This document shows, in pieces, positions 52,501 to 60,744 of a stretch of 64,000 bases of DNA. The first letter of the stretch is position 1, and every line of letters starts with the position of its first letter. This DNA comes from CAVZQN01 sp963837395. Lineage in GTDB: Bacteria > Acidobacteriota > HRBIN11 > JAKEFK01. The translations under genes and the position numbers were made by a program. The notes under the pieces are model-generated. The model saw only the letters and a program-made list of their open reading frames with translations. It was not told the DNA's origin and did no database searches. The stretch is taken from assembly GCA_963837395.1 (NCBI GenBank), contig CAWINI010000004.1:2852001-2916000 (forward strand), written 5' to 3'.

Positions 52501-55500
52501 GCGCAGACGCAACCGGAACGGCAAGCGCTACGGAAACTTTGCCGCCAACAGGAACTGCTTCTTCTTTTTCTTTGACAGTAGGTTTGATCCGCTCAGCTTC
52601 CTGCATGAACTCTTTTGCTTGATCAAATTCACCTCGGAGATTTGCAACCGTAATTGCAATGGAAAGCAGTTCACTCAATCCTTCGCCGCTACTACTGCCG
52701 CGAGCCAGCAGTAATCCTTTTTCAACCCAACGCCTTGTTTCATCTACTTTCCGGCCTTCCCATGCAGCTCCTGCTGCAAGAACAACAGCTTGAACCAAAC
52801 GTTCAGGTTTTTTGATTTCCTGGAAAACCTGCACAGCTGATTCCAGTTCTTGAAGCGCTGCATCTATATTTGCTGTCAAACGATATGCTTCAGCAAGAAG
52901 CAACCGGATGTCGCCTTCTAATTCTGTGGTGGTGTCTTCTTCGCCTTTTAAAAATTCAAGCACCGTCTTTGCGGTACGCAATGCATCCTCGGCGCTTAAT
53001 GCCTCTAATGATTTGCGCGCTGATTCAATTCCGAATTCGATGACCTTCTCCGGGACATCCCCTTCGGCATAATGATGTACCAGCAGCGGATAAACCCGGT
53101 CTAAACGGCCTGCATTACGGCGCTCCAACTCTTCAGCATATTTACGATGTAATACTCTCCGTTTCCTTCTAGGCACACCAGCATAAAGTACATCACGTAC
53201 AATACCGCTGGAAAAAGTAAATTGATCCCCGCGCGAACGGCGCTCTTCTTCTATGAAACCTGAGGCCACCAACCCATCAATGACATCTTCAATGTTTTCT
53301 TTTTTGCCGGTCAAGACTTCAAGATCGCGAAAGTCAAATGTTTTTCCAAGTACGGAAGCTGTTGATAAAATCTCTCTCCAATCTTGTGGAAGGCGTTCAA
53401 TCCGCTTTTCAACCGTTTCCTGAATTGTTGGTGGAAGCACTTCCGATGACAGAGTTGTATCACCAGATAAACTCCAGGAACCAGTTTCCGATTTCACGAT
53501 TCTGCCTGAATCGATCAACGAGCGAACTAATTCTTTTGTGAAATGCGGATTTCCTTCAGTTGCTTCATAGAGTTTATCTACAAAACTCTGTTCCATTTCT
53601 GTGCTGCCAACGAGTGTTTTAAGGAATTCACTGTACTCGGAAAGTGAGAAAGCTTCCAAATTAATTTGTGCAAAACGGCGATCACCCTGAAAGCTCTTAA
53701 GCATTCTCATTAATGGATGATGCTTATCAACTTCCGTTGTGCGATATGTGCCAACCAGAAAAGTAGGAGTTGGTCCCAACCGGCGAATTACATATTGAAG
53801 CGCATCAAGAGAAACATCTGCGTTCTGCAAATCTTCAAACAAGATGATTAACGGTTTGCCGCCACCTATGCGAACAAACGAGCGGGCAAGTAAATCAAAA
53901 ATATAGGTGCGATCTTGAGTGCGTTTTACTTCGCCACTCACAATTAATTTTTGACCGCCGGTGAATTCCGCCATTTCCGCAAGAACGGGAAACAATGACA
54001 CTAGATCGGAGGCTAGATCTGAAAAGTCCACCGGACCGGATGCTGTTGTTACTTTGACCCGGAAATATTCCTGGATCGCTTCGCAAAATCCTTGATAAGG
54101 AAAAGCTTGATCTTGTTCAACAAATCGGCTGTGTAATAGGCGGATCTTTTTTGCACGCGCTAAGTTTTCCAACTCATCCAAAAATCTGCTCTTACCAATT
54201 CCCGCTTCACCACCAACCACAACGAACTGGCATTCACCCTGCAGAGAAGCATTTAGACTTCGCTGCAAATCGGTGAATTCTTTTTCACGGCCAATAAAAG
54301 GAGATTGCATCGGCCGCTGAACGACCATCGAAGCGCGATGCACCATCGAAAGCTTTTGTTGTCTTTCTGTATCGCGAAGTTTTGAACGGTGCCGCTTCAG
54401 ATCATCGGCAACTTCTTTGGCGCGCTGAAATCTTTTGCCAGGATCTTTTTCCAGGCAACGCATGATGATTTCTTCAAGCTCTTCGGAAATATCTGCGCCT
54501 AGACCTCTGGGTGATTGCGGGATCTCATGCGCGATCCTGTAAAGCACTGATTGAATCTCACCAACATACGGCGTCTGTCCAACCAGACATTCGTACAGAA
54601 CAATTCCAAGCGAATAAATGTCGGTTCGATGATCCAGTTCCCGTGCGGAAAGCTGTTCGGGACTCAAATATGAGATCGTGCCTACCAGGGTGCCGGTCTT
54701 TGTAAGATGGCTTTGAGCTGTTGCTATTGCCAATCCAAAATCCGTAACACGCACCCGCATGTTGTCGCCGGCCGAATCATCATGACTCACCAGAATATTT
54801 TCAGGCTTAATATCTCTGTGAACTACGTCTTTAGAATGACTATATTCGAGAGCCTCGGCCACCTGGATTCCAATATCCAGAACGTCACCTAAACTCAAAG
54901 ATCCGTCTTTAATGTATGAACGCAGATTCGTTCCGGCTACATAAGGCATCACGAAAAAGAGTGAACCACTGTGCTCTCCAATATCATGAACACCCACAAT
55001 TGCAGGGTGATCCATGTTTGCTACAACCCGTGCTTCACGCTTGAAACGTTCGACCGCTTCCGACTCGGAGAAGTCAGGGGTAATGACTTTGAGCGCGACA
55101 TCGCGCTGCAAAAGTGGATCACGGGCAAGATAGACAACGCCCATTCCGCCGCGGCCAATTTCGCGAAGGATTTGATATCGATTGGCAAATCTCAGGGAAC
55201 GGAGCGCTTCAGCAAATTCGGCAGCGGAGGAATAACGCTGATCTTTGTTTTTCGCTAATGCACGCTGAACAATAGTGTCCAATCCCTGGGGCACATTTTT
55301 GCTAATCGTGCTTGGTGAAGGTGGTTCTACGGTAGCGATTTCATGGAGTATCGATAAAATGCTCGGTCCATTGAATGGAACTTTGCCGGTTGCAGCTTCA
55401 TAAAGCACAGCACCTAGCGAAAAAATATCAGTGCGGAAATCGAGCGACTCTCCTCGTGTTTGTTCAGGCGACATGTACGAAACCGTGCCAATAATCATTC

Positions 55501-56038
55501 CTGCCTTAGTCAGTTGGCTAACAGTGTATTCGCCACTAACAGCACGGTCCGGTATACCTACTGCTTTTGCTAAACCAAAATCAAGAATTTTTGCTTGACC
55601 GCGTGGCGTTACTAAGATATTCGATGGTTTAATGTCACGATGAATGAATCCCGCCGAATGTGCGATGAAAAGTGCATCCGCAATTTCAGCTCCAATATCA
55701 AGTAATTTCGAAATCTCTACTGATCCATTTTCAATAATCGATCTGAGTGTTTTGCCTTCAACATACTCCATCACAATAAAATCGAAACCATTTGCTTGTT
55801 CGATCGAATGGATCGTGACGATGTTGGGGTGATTTAATGCTGAAGCTGCTCTGGCCTCTTGCACGAATCTGCTTTTGGCATTGTGGTCGCCGTGACTTCC
55901 GGAAGGTAATAACTTTAATGCGACCTGACGGCCTAACTTTAAATCCTCGGCTTTATAGACCTCACCCATTCCGCCTTCACCGATTTTTTCGACGATACGG
56001 TAATGAAGAATCTGATGGCCTGGTGCTAACTCACTCAC
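49580..56038 (-). CDS. Giant two-kinase / AAA-type NTPase / tandem peptide-binding-domain protein
   Basis: About 2,152 residues; GTG 56038 with GGGGGAAG upstream is the likely start (TTG at 56050 also possible; residues below count from that TTG). Kinase 1 is at about 16-290 (GEGGMGEVYKA; HRDIKPSNIL 137-146; DFG 157) and kinase 2 at about 291-555 (GRGGMGVVYLA; HRDIKPENIL 411-420; DFG 437). Both keep catalytic HRD and DFG. An AAA/STAND-like NTPase follows (about 584-860, Walker A GGEAGIGKS at 613-621, FEDLQNAD). Then come a winged-helix-like and helical-repeat region (about 870-1160) and two ABC peptide-type solute-binding domains (SBP_5, about 1170-1660 and 1665-2150) with the family's NVFETLLAMD / NIYENLTRQ and DDPDNFTYTLFHS / PDPDTFFHGLIHS. 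No signal peptide or membrane helix seen, so the binding domains would sense ligands in the cytoplasm. No ABC permease is nearby. Overlaps the hydrolase gene by 16 bp. Confidence 0.9.
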   Translation of the reverse strand: MSELAPGHQILHYRIVEKIGEGGMGEVYKAEDLKLGRQVALKLLPSGSHGDHNAKSRFVQEARAASALNHPNIVTIHSIEQANGFDFIVMEYVEGKTLRSIIENGSVEISKLLDIGAEIADALFIAHSAGFIHRDIKPSNILVTPRGQAKILDFGLAKAVGIPDRAVSGEYTVSQLTKAGMIIGTVSYMSPEQTRGESLDFRTDIFSLGAVLYEAATGKVPFNGPSILSILHEIATVEPPSPSTISKNVPQGLDTIVQRALAKNKDQRYSSAAEFAEALRSLRFANRYQILREIGRGGMGVVYLARDPLLQRDVALKVITPDFSESEAVERFKREARVVANMDHPAIVGVHDIGEHSGSLFFVMPYVAGTNLRSYIKDGSLSLGDVLDIGIQVAEALEYSHSKDVVHRDIKPENILVSHDDSAGDNMRVRVTDFGLAIATAQSHLTKTGTLVGTISYLSPEQLSARELDHRTDIYSLGIVLYECLVGQTPYVGEIQSVLYRIAHEIPQSPRGLGADISEELEEIIMRCLEKDPGKRFQRAKEVADDLKRHRSKLRDTERQQKLSMVHRASMVVQRPMQSPFIGREKEFTDLQRSLNASLQGECQFVVVGGEAGIGKSRFLDELENLARAKKIRLLHSRFVEQDQAFPYQGFCEAIQEYFRVKVTTASGPVDFSDLASDLVSLFPVLAEMAEFTGGQKLIVSGEVKRTQDRTYIFDLLARSFVRIGGGKPLIILFEDLQNADVSLDALQYVIRRLGPTPTFLVGTYRTTEVDKHHPLMRMLKSFQGDRRFAQINLEAFSLSEYSEFLKTLVGSTEMEQSFVDKLYEATEGNPHFTKELVRSLIDSGRIVKSETGSWSLSGDTTLSSEVLPPTIQETVEKRIERLPQDWREILSTASVLGKTFDFRDLEVLTGKKENIEDVIDGLVASGFIEEERRSRGDQFTFSSGIVRDVLYAGVPRRKRRVLHRKYAEELERRNAGRLDRVYPLLVHHYAEGDVPEKVIEFGIESARKSLEALSAEDALRTAKTVLEFLKGEEDTTTELEGDIRLLLAEAYRLTANIDAALQELESAVQVFQEIKKPERLVQAVVLAAGAAWEGRKVDETRRWVEKGLLLARGSSSGEGLSELLSIAITVANLRGEFDQAKEFMQEAERIKPTVKEKEEAVPVGGKVSVALAVPVASAHPVDIQIIEEAEILGNVFETLLAMDQHGYVVPCLCEGWEVLEQGKSFLFKLRSNVLMHDQQPLTADIVKSAIEKAIRIGHDRLPAAYAAIRGVSEFLDGTTDDVSGIVVRSSNAFVIELQESLPIYPALITDSRASICVDQAVEDKTNRLIGTGPFKIASFAQNHVVLERSGNYWKSASVPLDSIDFRCGVTSADIASGLISEKFDLASNLLPQDLETILQNRQLRAGLVEAPKKTIYFAFFNSHSPVGHSQDLRKVLSGILRTHDLVRGTLGRFAQPAEGFIPPGILGHDPGRRRQPIMRDQAIELLKNCGIHAPIHIRAAVHPVLQDRYSALTKALFAVWADIGIEITIETPNMAQYLDSWKNNGDIDLLIGRWNADYDDPDNFTYTLFHSHIGEFRNYYSSKDMDALIEEARAEADPSAREKLYRKIEIHLLAKAYAIPLFHEVDYRVSNPRIRGLKLNTSAPFVNYSELGKGETAAAAVSRKTAGGVIQTAMVGRLVNLDPSLCVTVAQADLLPNIYENLTRQAEGARIVPWLASSFHAEEGGRKFRFRLREDVRFHDGRRLTSRDVRYSFERFLQNPDSQGKWILSSIRGAKALGNGETRELSGFKILSASEFIIDLEQPLSFFPSLLSYPSTGIIPEGAIDLSGASVEQCIGTGPFRVARFESGRILDLEANPDYWRKRFPKSDGLVINMGISPPEILAGFQSGRFSLVGDLFPSDVEALRHSKTPFKYRETPQLCTYYAAFNIHKKPLSDEKLRRLIVQSIDVDAMVRRNVGRLAIPAHSLIPPGLLGYEAKQRQKPTLEDSNCGSTEIKVLIGGIYDGPYSSLAKELFATIENKGFRIKLDPRKLEQVDLNHLGSEVDLFLTRWFGDYPDPDTFFHGLIHSKEGFHGAISGTPETDQLIMKGRSETRPQLRHNIYQEAEQHLVKHAILLPLFHEQTYRFAAPEIEDFELNLAIQNVPYEKLWMRR

Positions 56039-56134
56039 AACTTCCCCCAATTCCTCTCTGTTTTTTATGTGTATGGGTGGCTAAAAATGGAACTCAGATT
56101 ATACCATCGAAAGCTGAAGAAGGGATGGAAAAAC

Positions 56135-56200
56135 GCCGGGCGGAGGGGTTTTCATCCCACAAGTGCAGCTCAGGACTTGCGGATGAATGTTCCGCCCGGC
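56135..56200 (-). terminator. Large structured terminator of the TonB receptor
   Basis: Outer stem GCCGGGCGGA/TCCGCCCGGC (56135-56144 with 56191-56200). An inner stem pairs CATCC and ACAAGT with ACTTG and GGATG. On the minus strand the stem is followed by GTTTTT. Unusually long for a terminator. Confidence 0.7.
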
Positions 56201-56221
56201 AAATTTTTCTTTCCAGGTTAG

Positions 56222-58399
56222 TTAAAAGAAGCCAAGTGTGTAAGCAAACTTAAAACTTCGTCCTGGTTCAGGCGCAATTTCTTTCAGCACATTGATGTGA
56301 TTTCTGTAAAACTCATCTGTTGCATTTTTCCACGCTGCAGTGAAAGTGTGAGTTAATCGCAGGGTCGTTCTTGTATAGCTGGTAGCAATATTGAAAAGGG
56401 TATAGCCATCCGTAGGAGTTTCAAGATCAAAAACTTTGTCTTGTTTGGACACTGCAACGATTTCTGGTAAAACCGTAAATCCGCTATGCCTGATTTCAAT
56501 TCCGAAACGTCCGCGCAATGGAGGAATGCGCGGTAAGTGCCGGCCATCATCTAATTGTGCATCGACATAATCAGAGCCTGCTTTGACCCATAGCCAATCA
56601 GTTAAGCCAGCAACAACACTGGCTTCGTAACCGGTAAATCTGCTATCACCTTGTTGATACAAAACGATGGGTAATCCTGATTCTTCATCCGTTTCGCCAT
56701 TTGGTGCAAAGAAGACAAAGTTCAGAATCTTAGCGTAAAAAACGGTGAACTCTGTTTGTATGCGGTCACTCTGATGACGGATCGATGCATCGATACTATT
56801 TCCAAGTTCACGATCTAAATTCGGATCGCCAATTTCAAAGCTGAGTGTTCCATCATGAGGTCCGTTGTTATACAACTCCTCGATTGCGGGCGCGCGATAA
56901 GACAGGCCATAGTTTGCAGCAAATGCGCTTTTGGAACCGATATTCAAAACAGCACCAGTCGAACCTGAAACACCTGTAAAGGTACGGTCATGAAAGCCTT
57001 CCGGGTTATAGCTTGTGTGATCTAATCGAGCGCCGAACTGGAAACTGCCCCAATCTGACTTGAGCTGTTCATAGTCAAATACAGAAATGTTGTTCTGTTT
57101 TGTATGAGGAGCGAGTACTTCTTCTCCAACGGTTTCGTAATCCCGATGCAGTCCGGAAACGCCAATCGAACCTATAAGTCGACCGGCATCCGGATGATCA
57201 ATAAGAGCACGATATTCAAAAACATGATTGTTAAAAGTTGTGCCGACGTCACTATTTACAAGCTCGTCATGTTGATAATCTGTATAGGCAGCATTGAAAC
57301 GAACATGATGAAATCCTGTGCCGGCTTCACTGGTACCTCCATGAAAATCGAAATGGTGGCGGTGAATATGAAGCTCTCGAACTTCTTCTGGTTCATCCAG
57401 ATCGAGAGGAATTCCATATTTCAAATCATCAAGATTGTAGATTGCACCCAGGAATGTACCTGAATCAGTGACATAGTCTCCACCAAATCTGCCGAGCTCA
57501 GTATGTGTTTGGCTGTTCAGGATCTTTCCATGCGGGGTATTGTAATCTGATGCATCACGAACTCCACCCGCAACATGAAAAATCATGTTTCCAGTTCCAA
57601 CATCAACGTGGCCATTGCCTGCCCCTTCTTCATTCACACTACCGTATTCGGCAGTAACGTGACCTTCAAAGCCATTGAATGGTGAATCATGAAACTCTGT
57701 AATTGCATTCACGACTCCACCAATTGCATTGCTTCCATAGAGCAAAGATGCAGGACCACGGATCACTTCAATTTTTTCTACTGAAGCTGGATCGATCGGA
57801 ACTCCGTGATCACCGGATTGACTTGATAAATCACCTGTACGTTGTCCATCTTGAAGAACTAAAACTCGATCGCCATCAAAACCTCGAATTACAGGCCTTG
57901 CAGCACCCGGACCAAAATTTCGCATGTTGACTCCAGGTTGTTCTTTCAATGTTTCGCCAAGTGTTCCTGAAAGATTTTGCTGCAGATCAGTTGACGTTAA
58001 AGTATTTGTTGGTTGATAGCTTTTAAGCGTTGATTGAGTTTCTGGACTCGCGGTAACAACAACATTTTCAGACAGCGGTGAAATGGACATCTTTAATTCG
58101 ATAGTGTTTGGATTGGCGGCTTCAACAGTTATATTCTGATGAATGTCTTTGAAACCGGATGCGGTTGCTTTTAATTGATATTGTCCAGGTTGTAAATTGG
58201 AAAAGACAAAAGATCCATCAGCACCCGTGGTTGCTGATTGATTGCCTGGACTAAGAAAAACTAAAACTCCTGGAATCGGACGTCCATCGTCGTCCGAAAT
58301 ATTTCCGTGAATCGACGCATTTTCTGCGAGTGCGACTGCGGCGAAAAATAAGCAGAAAAAGACGACAGATAGTCGTATAAATGTATTTGAATGAAGCAT
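56222..58399 (-). CDS. TonB-dependent receptor, possibly metal (ZnuD-like)
   Basis: 725 residues. Signal peptide, an N-terminal carboxypeptidase-regulatory-like domain (about 28-105, GTLxxPGVLV), a plug domain with LQDGQRTGDLSSQSGDH and RGPASLLYGSNAIGG, and a C-terminal barrel ending YTLGFF. His-rich external loops (HIHRHHFDFHGG; later EFHDSPFNGFEGH) suggest metal binding as in ZnuD. It lies downstream of the small Cys/His gene at 58503 on the same strand. The ligand is an inference from the His loops. Confidence 0.88.
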   Translation of the reverse strand: MLHSNTFIRLSVVFFCLFFAAVALAENASIHGNISDDDGRPIPGVLVFLSPGNQSATTGADGSFVFSNLQPGQYQLKATASGFKDIHQNITVEAANPNTIELKMSISPLSENVVVTASPETQSTLKSYQPTNTLTSTDLQQNLSGTLGETLKEQPGVNMRNFGPGAARPVIRGFDGDRVLVLQDGQRTGDLSSQSGDHGVPIDPASVEKIEVIRGPASLLYGSNAIGGVVNAITEFHDSPFNGFEGHVTAEYGSVNEEGAGNGHVDVGTGNMIFHVAGGVRDASDYNTPHGKILNSQTHTELGRFGGDYVTDSGTFLGAIYNLDDLKYGIPLDLDEPEEVRELHIHRHHFDFHGGTSEAGTGFHHVRFNAAYTDYQHDELVNSDVGTTFNNHVFEYRALIDHPDAGRLIGSIGVSGLHRDYETVGEEVLAPHTKQNNISVFDYEQLKSDWGSFQFGARLDHTSYNPEGFHDRTFTGVSGSTGAVLNIGSKSAFAANYGLSYRAPAIEELYNNGPHDGTLSFEIGDPNLDRELGNSIDASIRHQSDRIQTEFTVFYAKILNFVFFAPNGETDEESGLPIVLYQQGDSRFTGYEASVVAGLTDWLWVKAGSDYVDAQLDDGRHLPRIPPLRGRFGIEIRHSGFTVLPEIVAVSKQDKVFDLETPTDGYTLFNIATSYTRTTLRLTHTFTAAWKNATDEFYRNHINVLKEIAPEPGRSFKFAYTLGFF

Positions 58400-58420
58400 G
58401 AATCAACTCCGATAAATAAA

Positions 58421-58471
58421 TTCAGCAAAAAGCTGAAATGATTAGATAGATTCAGACTAAGATTTACTTAG
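58421..58471 (-). promoter_or_regulatory. Two palindromes in the TonB receptor leader
   Basis: TTCAGC-N5-GCTGAA (58421-58437) and CTAAG-N5-CTTAG (58457-58471) lie in the 103-bp gap before the receptor. Either could be a repressor site (for example Zur or Fur), but neither matches a consensus closely. Confidence 0.35.
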
Positions 58472-58502
58472 AGTGAATTTTGAAAGAAACGATACGGAGT
58501 GA

Positions 58503-58766
58503 TTACAGAGTCGGGGGTGCGCGTTCAGAATTGGAGAAGATCAGAAGTGGGTTTGCGCTTACCCGTAATGTGGGAACAAAAGTTCCATTCGCCACCAATA
58601 ATGGTGTGTAACTGGTGAGCGCTGGTGTGTGAGCCGGTGCATGCAGGATCTGACAGATGTTGCAATGGTTTCCGGGTTGTTCCTTTAGGTGATCGTGAAA
58701 AACGAACCCCAAGGTGATCGCTGCATACAGAATCAGAACAAAAGCTGCGATCTGTTTCAGTTTCAT
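58503..58766 (-). CDS. Small Cys/His-rich membrane protein (DUF2946-like)
   Basis: 87 residues. One membrane helix (about 5-22), then FHDHLKEQPGNHCNICQILHAPAH, with a CxxC pair flanked by His, a plausible metal site. Such proteins accompany copper or TonB genes in other bacteria. Same strand as the TonB receptor, 103 bp upstream of it. Confidence 0.75.
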   Translation of the reverse strand: MKLKQIAAFVLILYAAITLGFVFHDHLKEQPGNHCNICQILHAPAHTPALTSYTPLLVANGTFVPTLRVSANPLLIFSNSERAPPTL

Positions 58767-58836
58767 ATGATTCTCTTATACCTTTCTCTATAATCTATTG
58801 TCAACTTTAGGAATAAATGAAATCCTATACATACCC

Positions 58837-59316
58837 ATGCGTCTATCAATTGGAGTTCAATTGTTATTATTTTTGTCGTTTGCAGTCATCGCCTGCACTT
58901 CGTCGATGCATTTTCAGAAAATGGACGATGCACAGATTCAAACGCTTCAATCCACCGACCCTGCTGTTGTTTTACATTTTTGGGCGACATGGTGTGAGCC
59001 ATGCCGTACAGAAATTCCGGAATTGAATCGCTTACACAACAAATACCCAGGAGTCGAATTTATTGGAATTAATCTTGATGATGTGGAAAATCAGGGGGCT
59101 ATCGGGCCGTTCCTCAAAAAATATCCCATCCAGTTCAAAGTCGTCCTGAGATCGGGAAAGGATTTTGAAACCATGGCTCAGTCTTTAGATCCAGGCTGGA
59201 AGGGTGGAGTTCCTGCGACGTTTGTATTCGAAGATGGCAAACGCGTCTTCAGCAAAATTGGCACGATTGATCCAAAGGAATTGGACGACTTATTGCAGCA
59301 TATCGGCCAGCATTAA
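58837..59316 (+). CDS. TlpA-like thioredoxin-fold lipoprotein
   Basis: 159 residues from ATG 58837, chosen for its lipoprotein signal (MRLSIGVQLLLFLSFAVIAC). Thioredoxin active site WCEPCR (about 51-56), then cis-Pro in GVPATFVF. TlpA-like proteins reduce periplasmic disulfides, including those of copper-site proteins. Divergent from the DUF2946-like gene; it may keep the Cys-rich proteins of this locus reduced. Confidence 0.88.
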   Translation: MRLSIGVQLLLFLSFAVIACTSSMHFQKMDDAQIQTLQSTDPAVVLHFWATWCEPCRTEIPELNRLHNKYPGVEFIGINLDDVENQGAIGPFLKKYPIQFKVVLRSGKDFETMAQSLDPGWKGGVPATFVFEDGKRVFSKIGTIDPKELDDLLQHIGQH

Positions 59317-59353
59317 CGTGCACAATCGCTCGGACAATGTATAATTTAGCCTT

Positions 59354-59707
59354 ATGAAGCGAGGAAGGTTTATATCGGGTTGTTTGTTAGCAGTGTGGTT
59401 GCTTTTGTCGATCGCTCCCGCTGGTATTGCTTTCCAGAACGATCGTTGTTTGATATGCAACCAGAAAAGCTGCCCTATGAACAAAATGACCCACCCTTCT
59501 TGTCATGAAAGTAATACACCTAACCTGAAATTCGAATCGTGCAACTGCAAACACGAAACAATCGTGTTTACATTTCAAGCCGTCATGCCCGATGTTCATT
59601 TCGATTCACATGAAATTATCGCGCTGATGACGAAGCCAGTTTTGTTTTATCAATCCTCAGCAAAATCTCAAACGGATACTCCACCGCCCAAATCGATCCT
59701 TACGTAA
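59354..59707 (+). CDS. Secreted Cys-rich protein
   Basis: 117 residues. Signal peptide (MKRGRFISGCLLAVWLLLSIAPAGIA), then CLICNQKSCPMNKMTHPSCHES and CNCKHE within 40 residues: seven Cys and three His, arranged like a metal-binding knuckle. The C-terminal half has none. No family recognised. It lies between the TlpA-like and outer-membrane genes and is probably co-transcribed with them. Confidence 0.75.
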   Translation: MKRGRFISGCLLAVWLLLSIAPAGIAFQNDRCLICNQKSCPMNKMTHPSCHESNTPNLKFESCNCKHETIVFTFQAVMPDVHFDSHEIIALMTKPVLFYQSSAKSQTDTPPPKSILT

Positions 59708-59757
59708 TTTCCATTTCTTAATCAGGAAATCTGTTCCGAAACCTTTGGAGTATTTTT

Positions 59758-60743
59758 ATGGTGAAAAAGCTTATTCTATTTTTTTCTTTTGCTCTATTAT
59801 TCCCAATTTTCTCATTCAGTTGCGATCTGTGCGGCTGTTTTATTCCAAATGATGTCATGCCTAATGGATTCATGTTTGGGCTGGCCGAGCAGTATTCATC
59901 GATGTCAGATCTTTCTCTTGAAGGAGAAACGTTAGTCAATGATGAAAACCAGTATCTCAACAGTTCTTTCACTCAATTGTTTGCGAATTATCACTTCAAT
60001 GAAAGAGCTGCGTTGCAGCTGAATGTGCCTTTGATTTATCGCACTTTTCAGCGAGTGGAAGGGGAATCGCTGGAACGTGGTAATGAATCAGGAATCGGGG
60101 ATATGTTATTGGTTGGTTATTACGTTCCGTATCAGAGAAAGAATCCATACAGGCAATTCAACTGGAAGCTTCTTGGTGGATTAAAATTTCCGACCGGCAA
60201 TTCCGACCGGATCGGTGAAGAGTTGCAAGAGGGGCATGAGGAAGAGCCAGGTTTGGAGGCTGCAGACCTCACACATGAAGGTCATGAAGAAGCAAGCGGA
60301 GTACATGGACATGATCTTGCTTTAGGCAGCGGGCCTGGGATGCGCTGATCGGTACGAATGTTTTCGGTCGTGTCGACAAATGGTTCTATACCGGCAATAT
60401 TCAATATGCGATCCGCACGCGCGGTGATTTTGATTACAAATATGCGAATGATCTTTTGTGGTACGGCGGACCGGGTTACTATGTTTCAACATCGCCGGAT
60501 TGGCCGGTCGGATTTCAAGCTCTTCTTACCGGCGAACATAAAGGTGAAGATGAATTAGGAAATGTCAAAACAGATGATACGGCGATAACTTCCGTTTATC
60601 TTGGACCAACAGCAATTATCGGAATCAAACAAATTGCTACAGCTGAGGTTGGTTTCGGATTTCCATTAATGATTGACAACTCCGGACTTCAAACAGTTCC
60701 TAAATATCGATTTCGAGTTGGGATTACTTGGCGATTCCAATAA
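59758..60743 (+). pseudogene. Secreted outer-membrane protein with CxxCGC and His-rich loop, frameshifted
   Basis: Signal peptide (MVKKLILFFSFALLFPIFSFS) then CDLCGC. Barrel-like strands follow, with a His/Glu-rich loop (EGHEEEPGLE...HEGHEEASGVHGHD, about 160-190). The frame closes after GSGPGMR (60348). Another frame carries WDALIGTNVFGRVDKWFYTGN to 60743 (328 residues restored). GSGSWDAL would be normal, and one lost T in GGGTCC would fit. Probably binds or transports a divalent metal. The stop is 1 bp from the end of the convergent TonB gene. Confidence 0.78.
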
Positions 60744-60744
60744 C

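Noticed and set aside
49580..56038. Part of a peptide ABC transporter
   Set aside because: No permease or ATPase gene is adjacent and the binding domains lack signal peptides.
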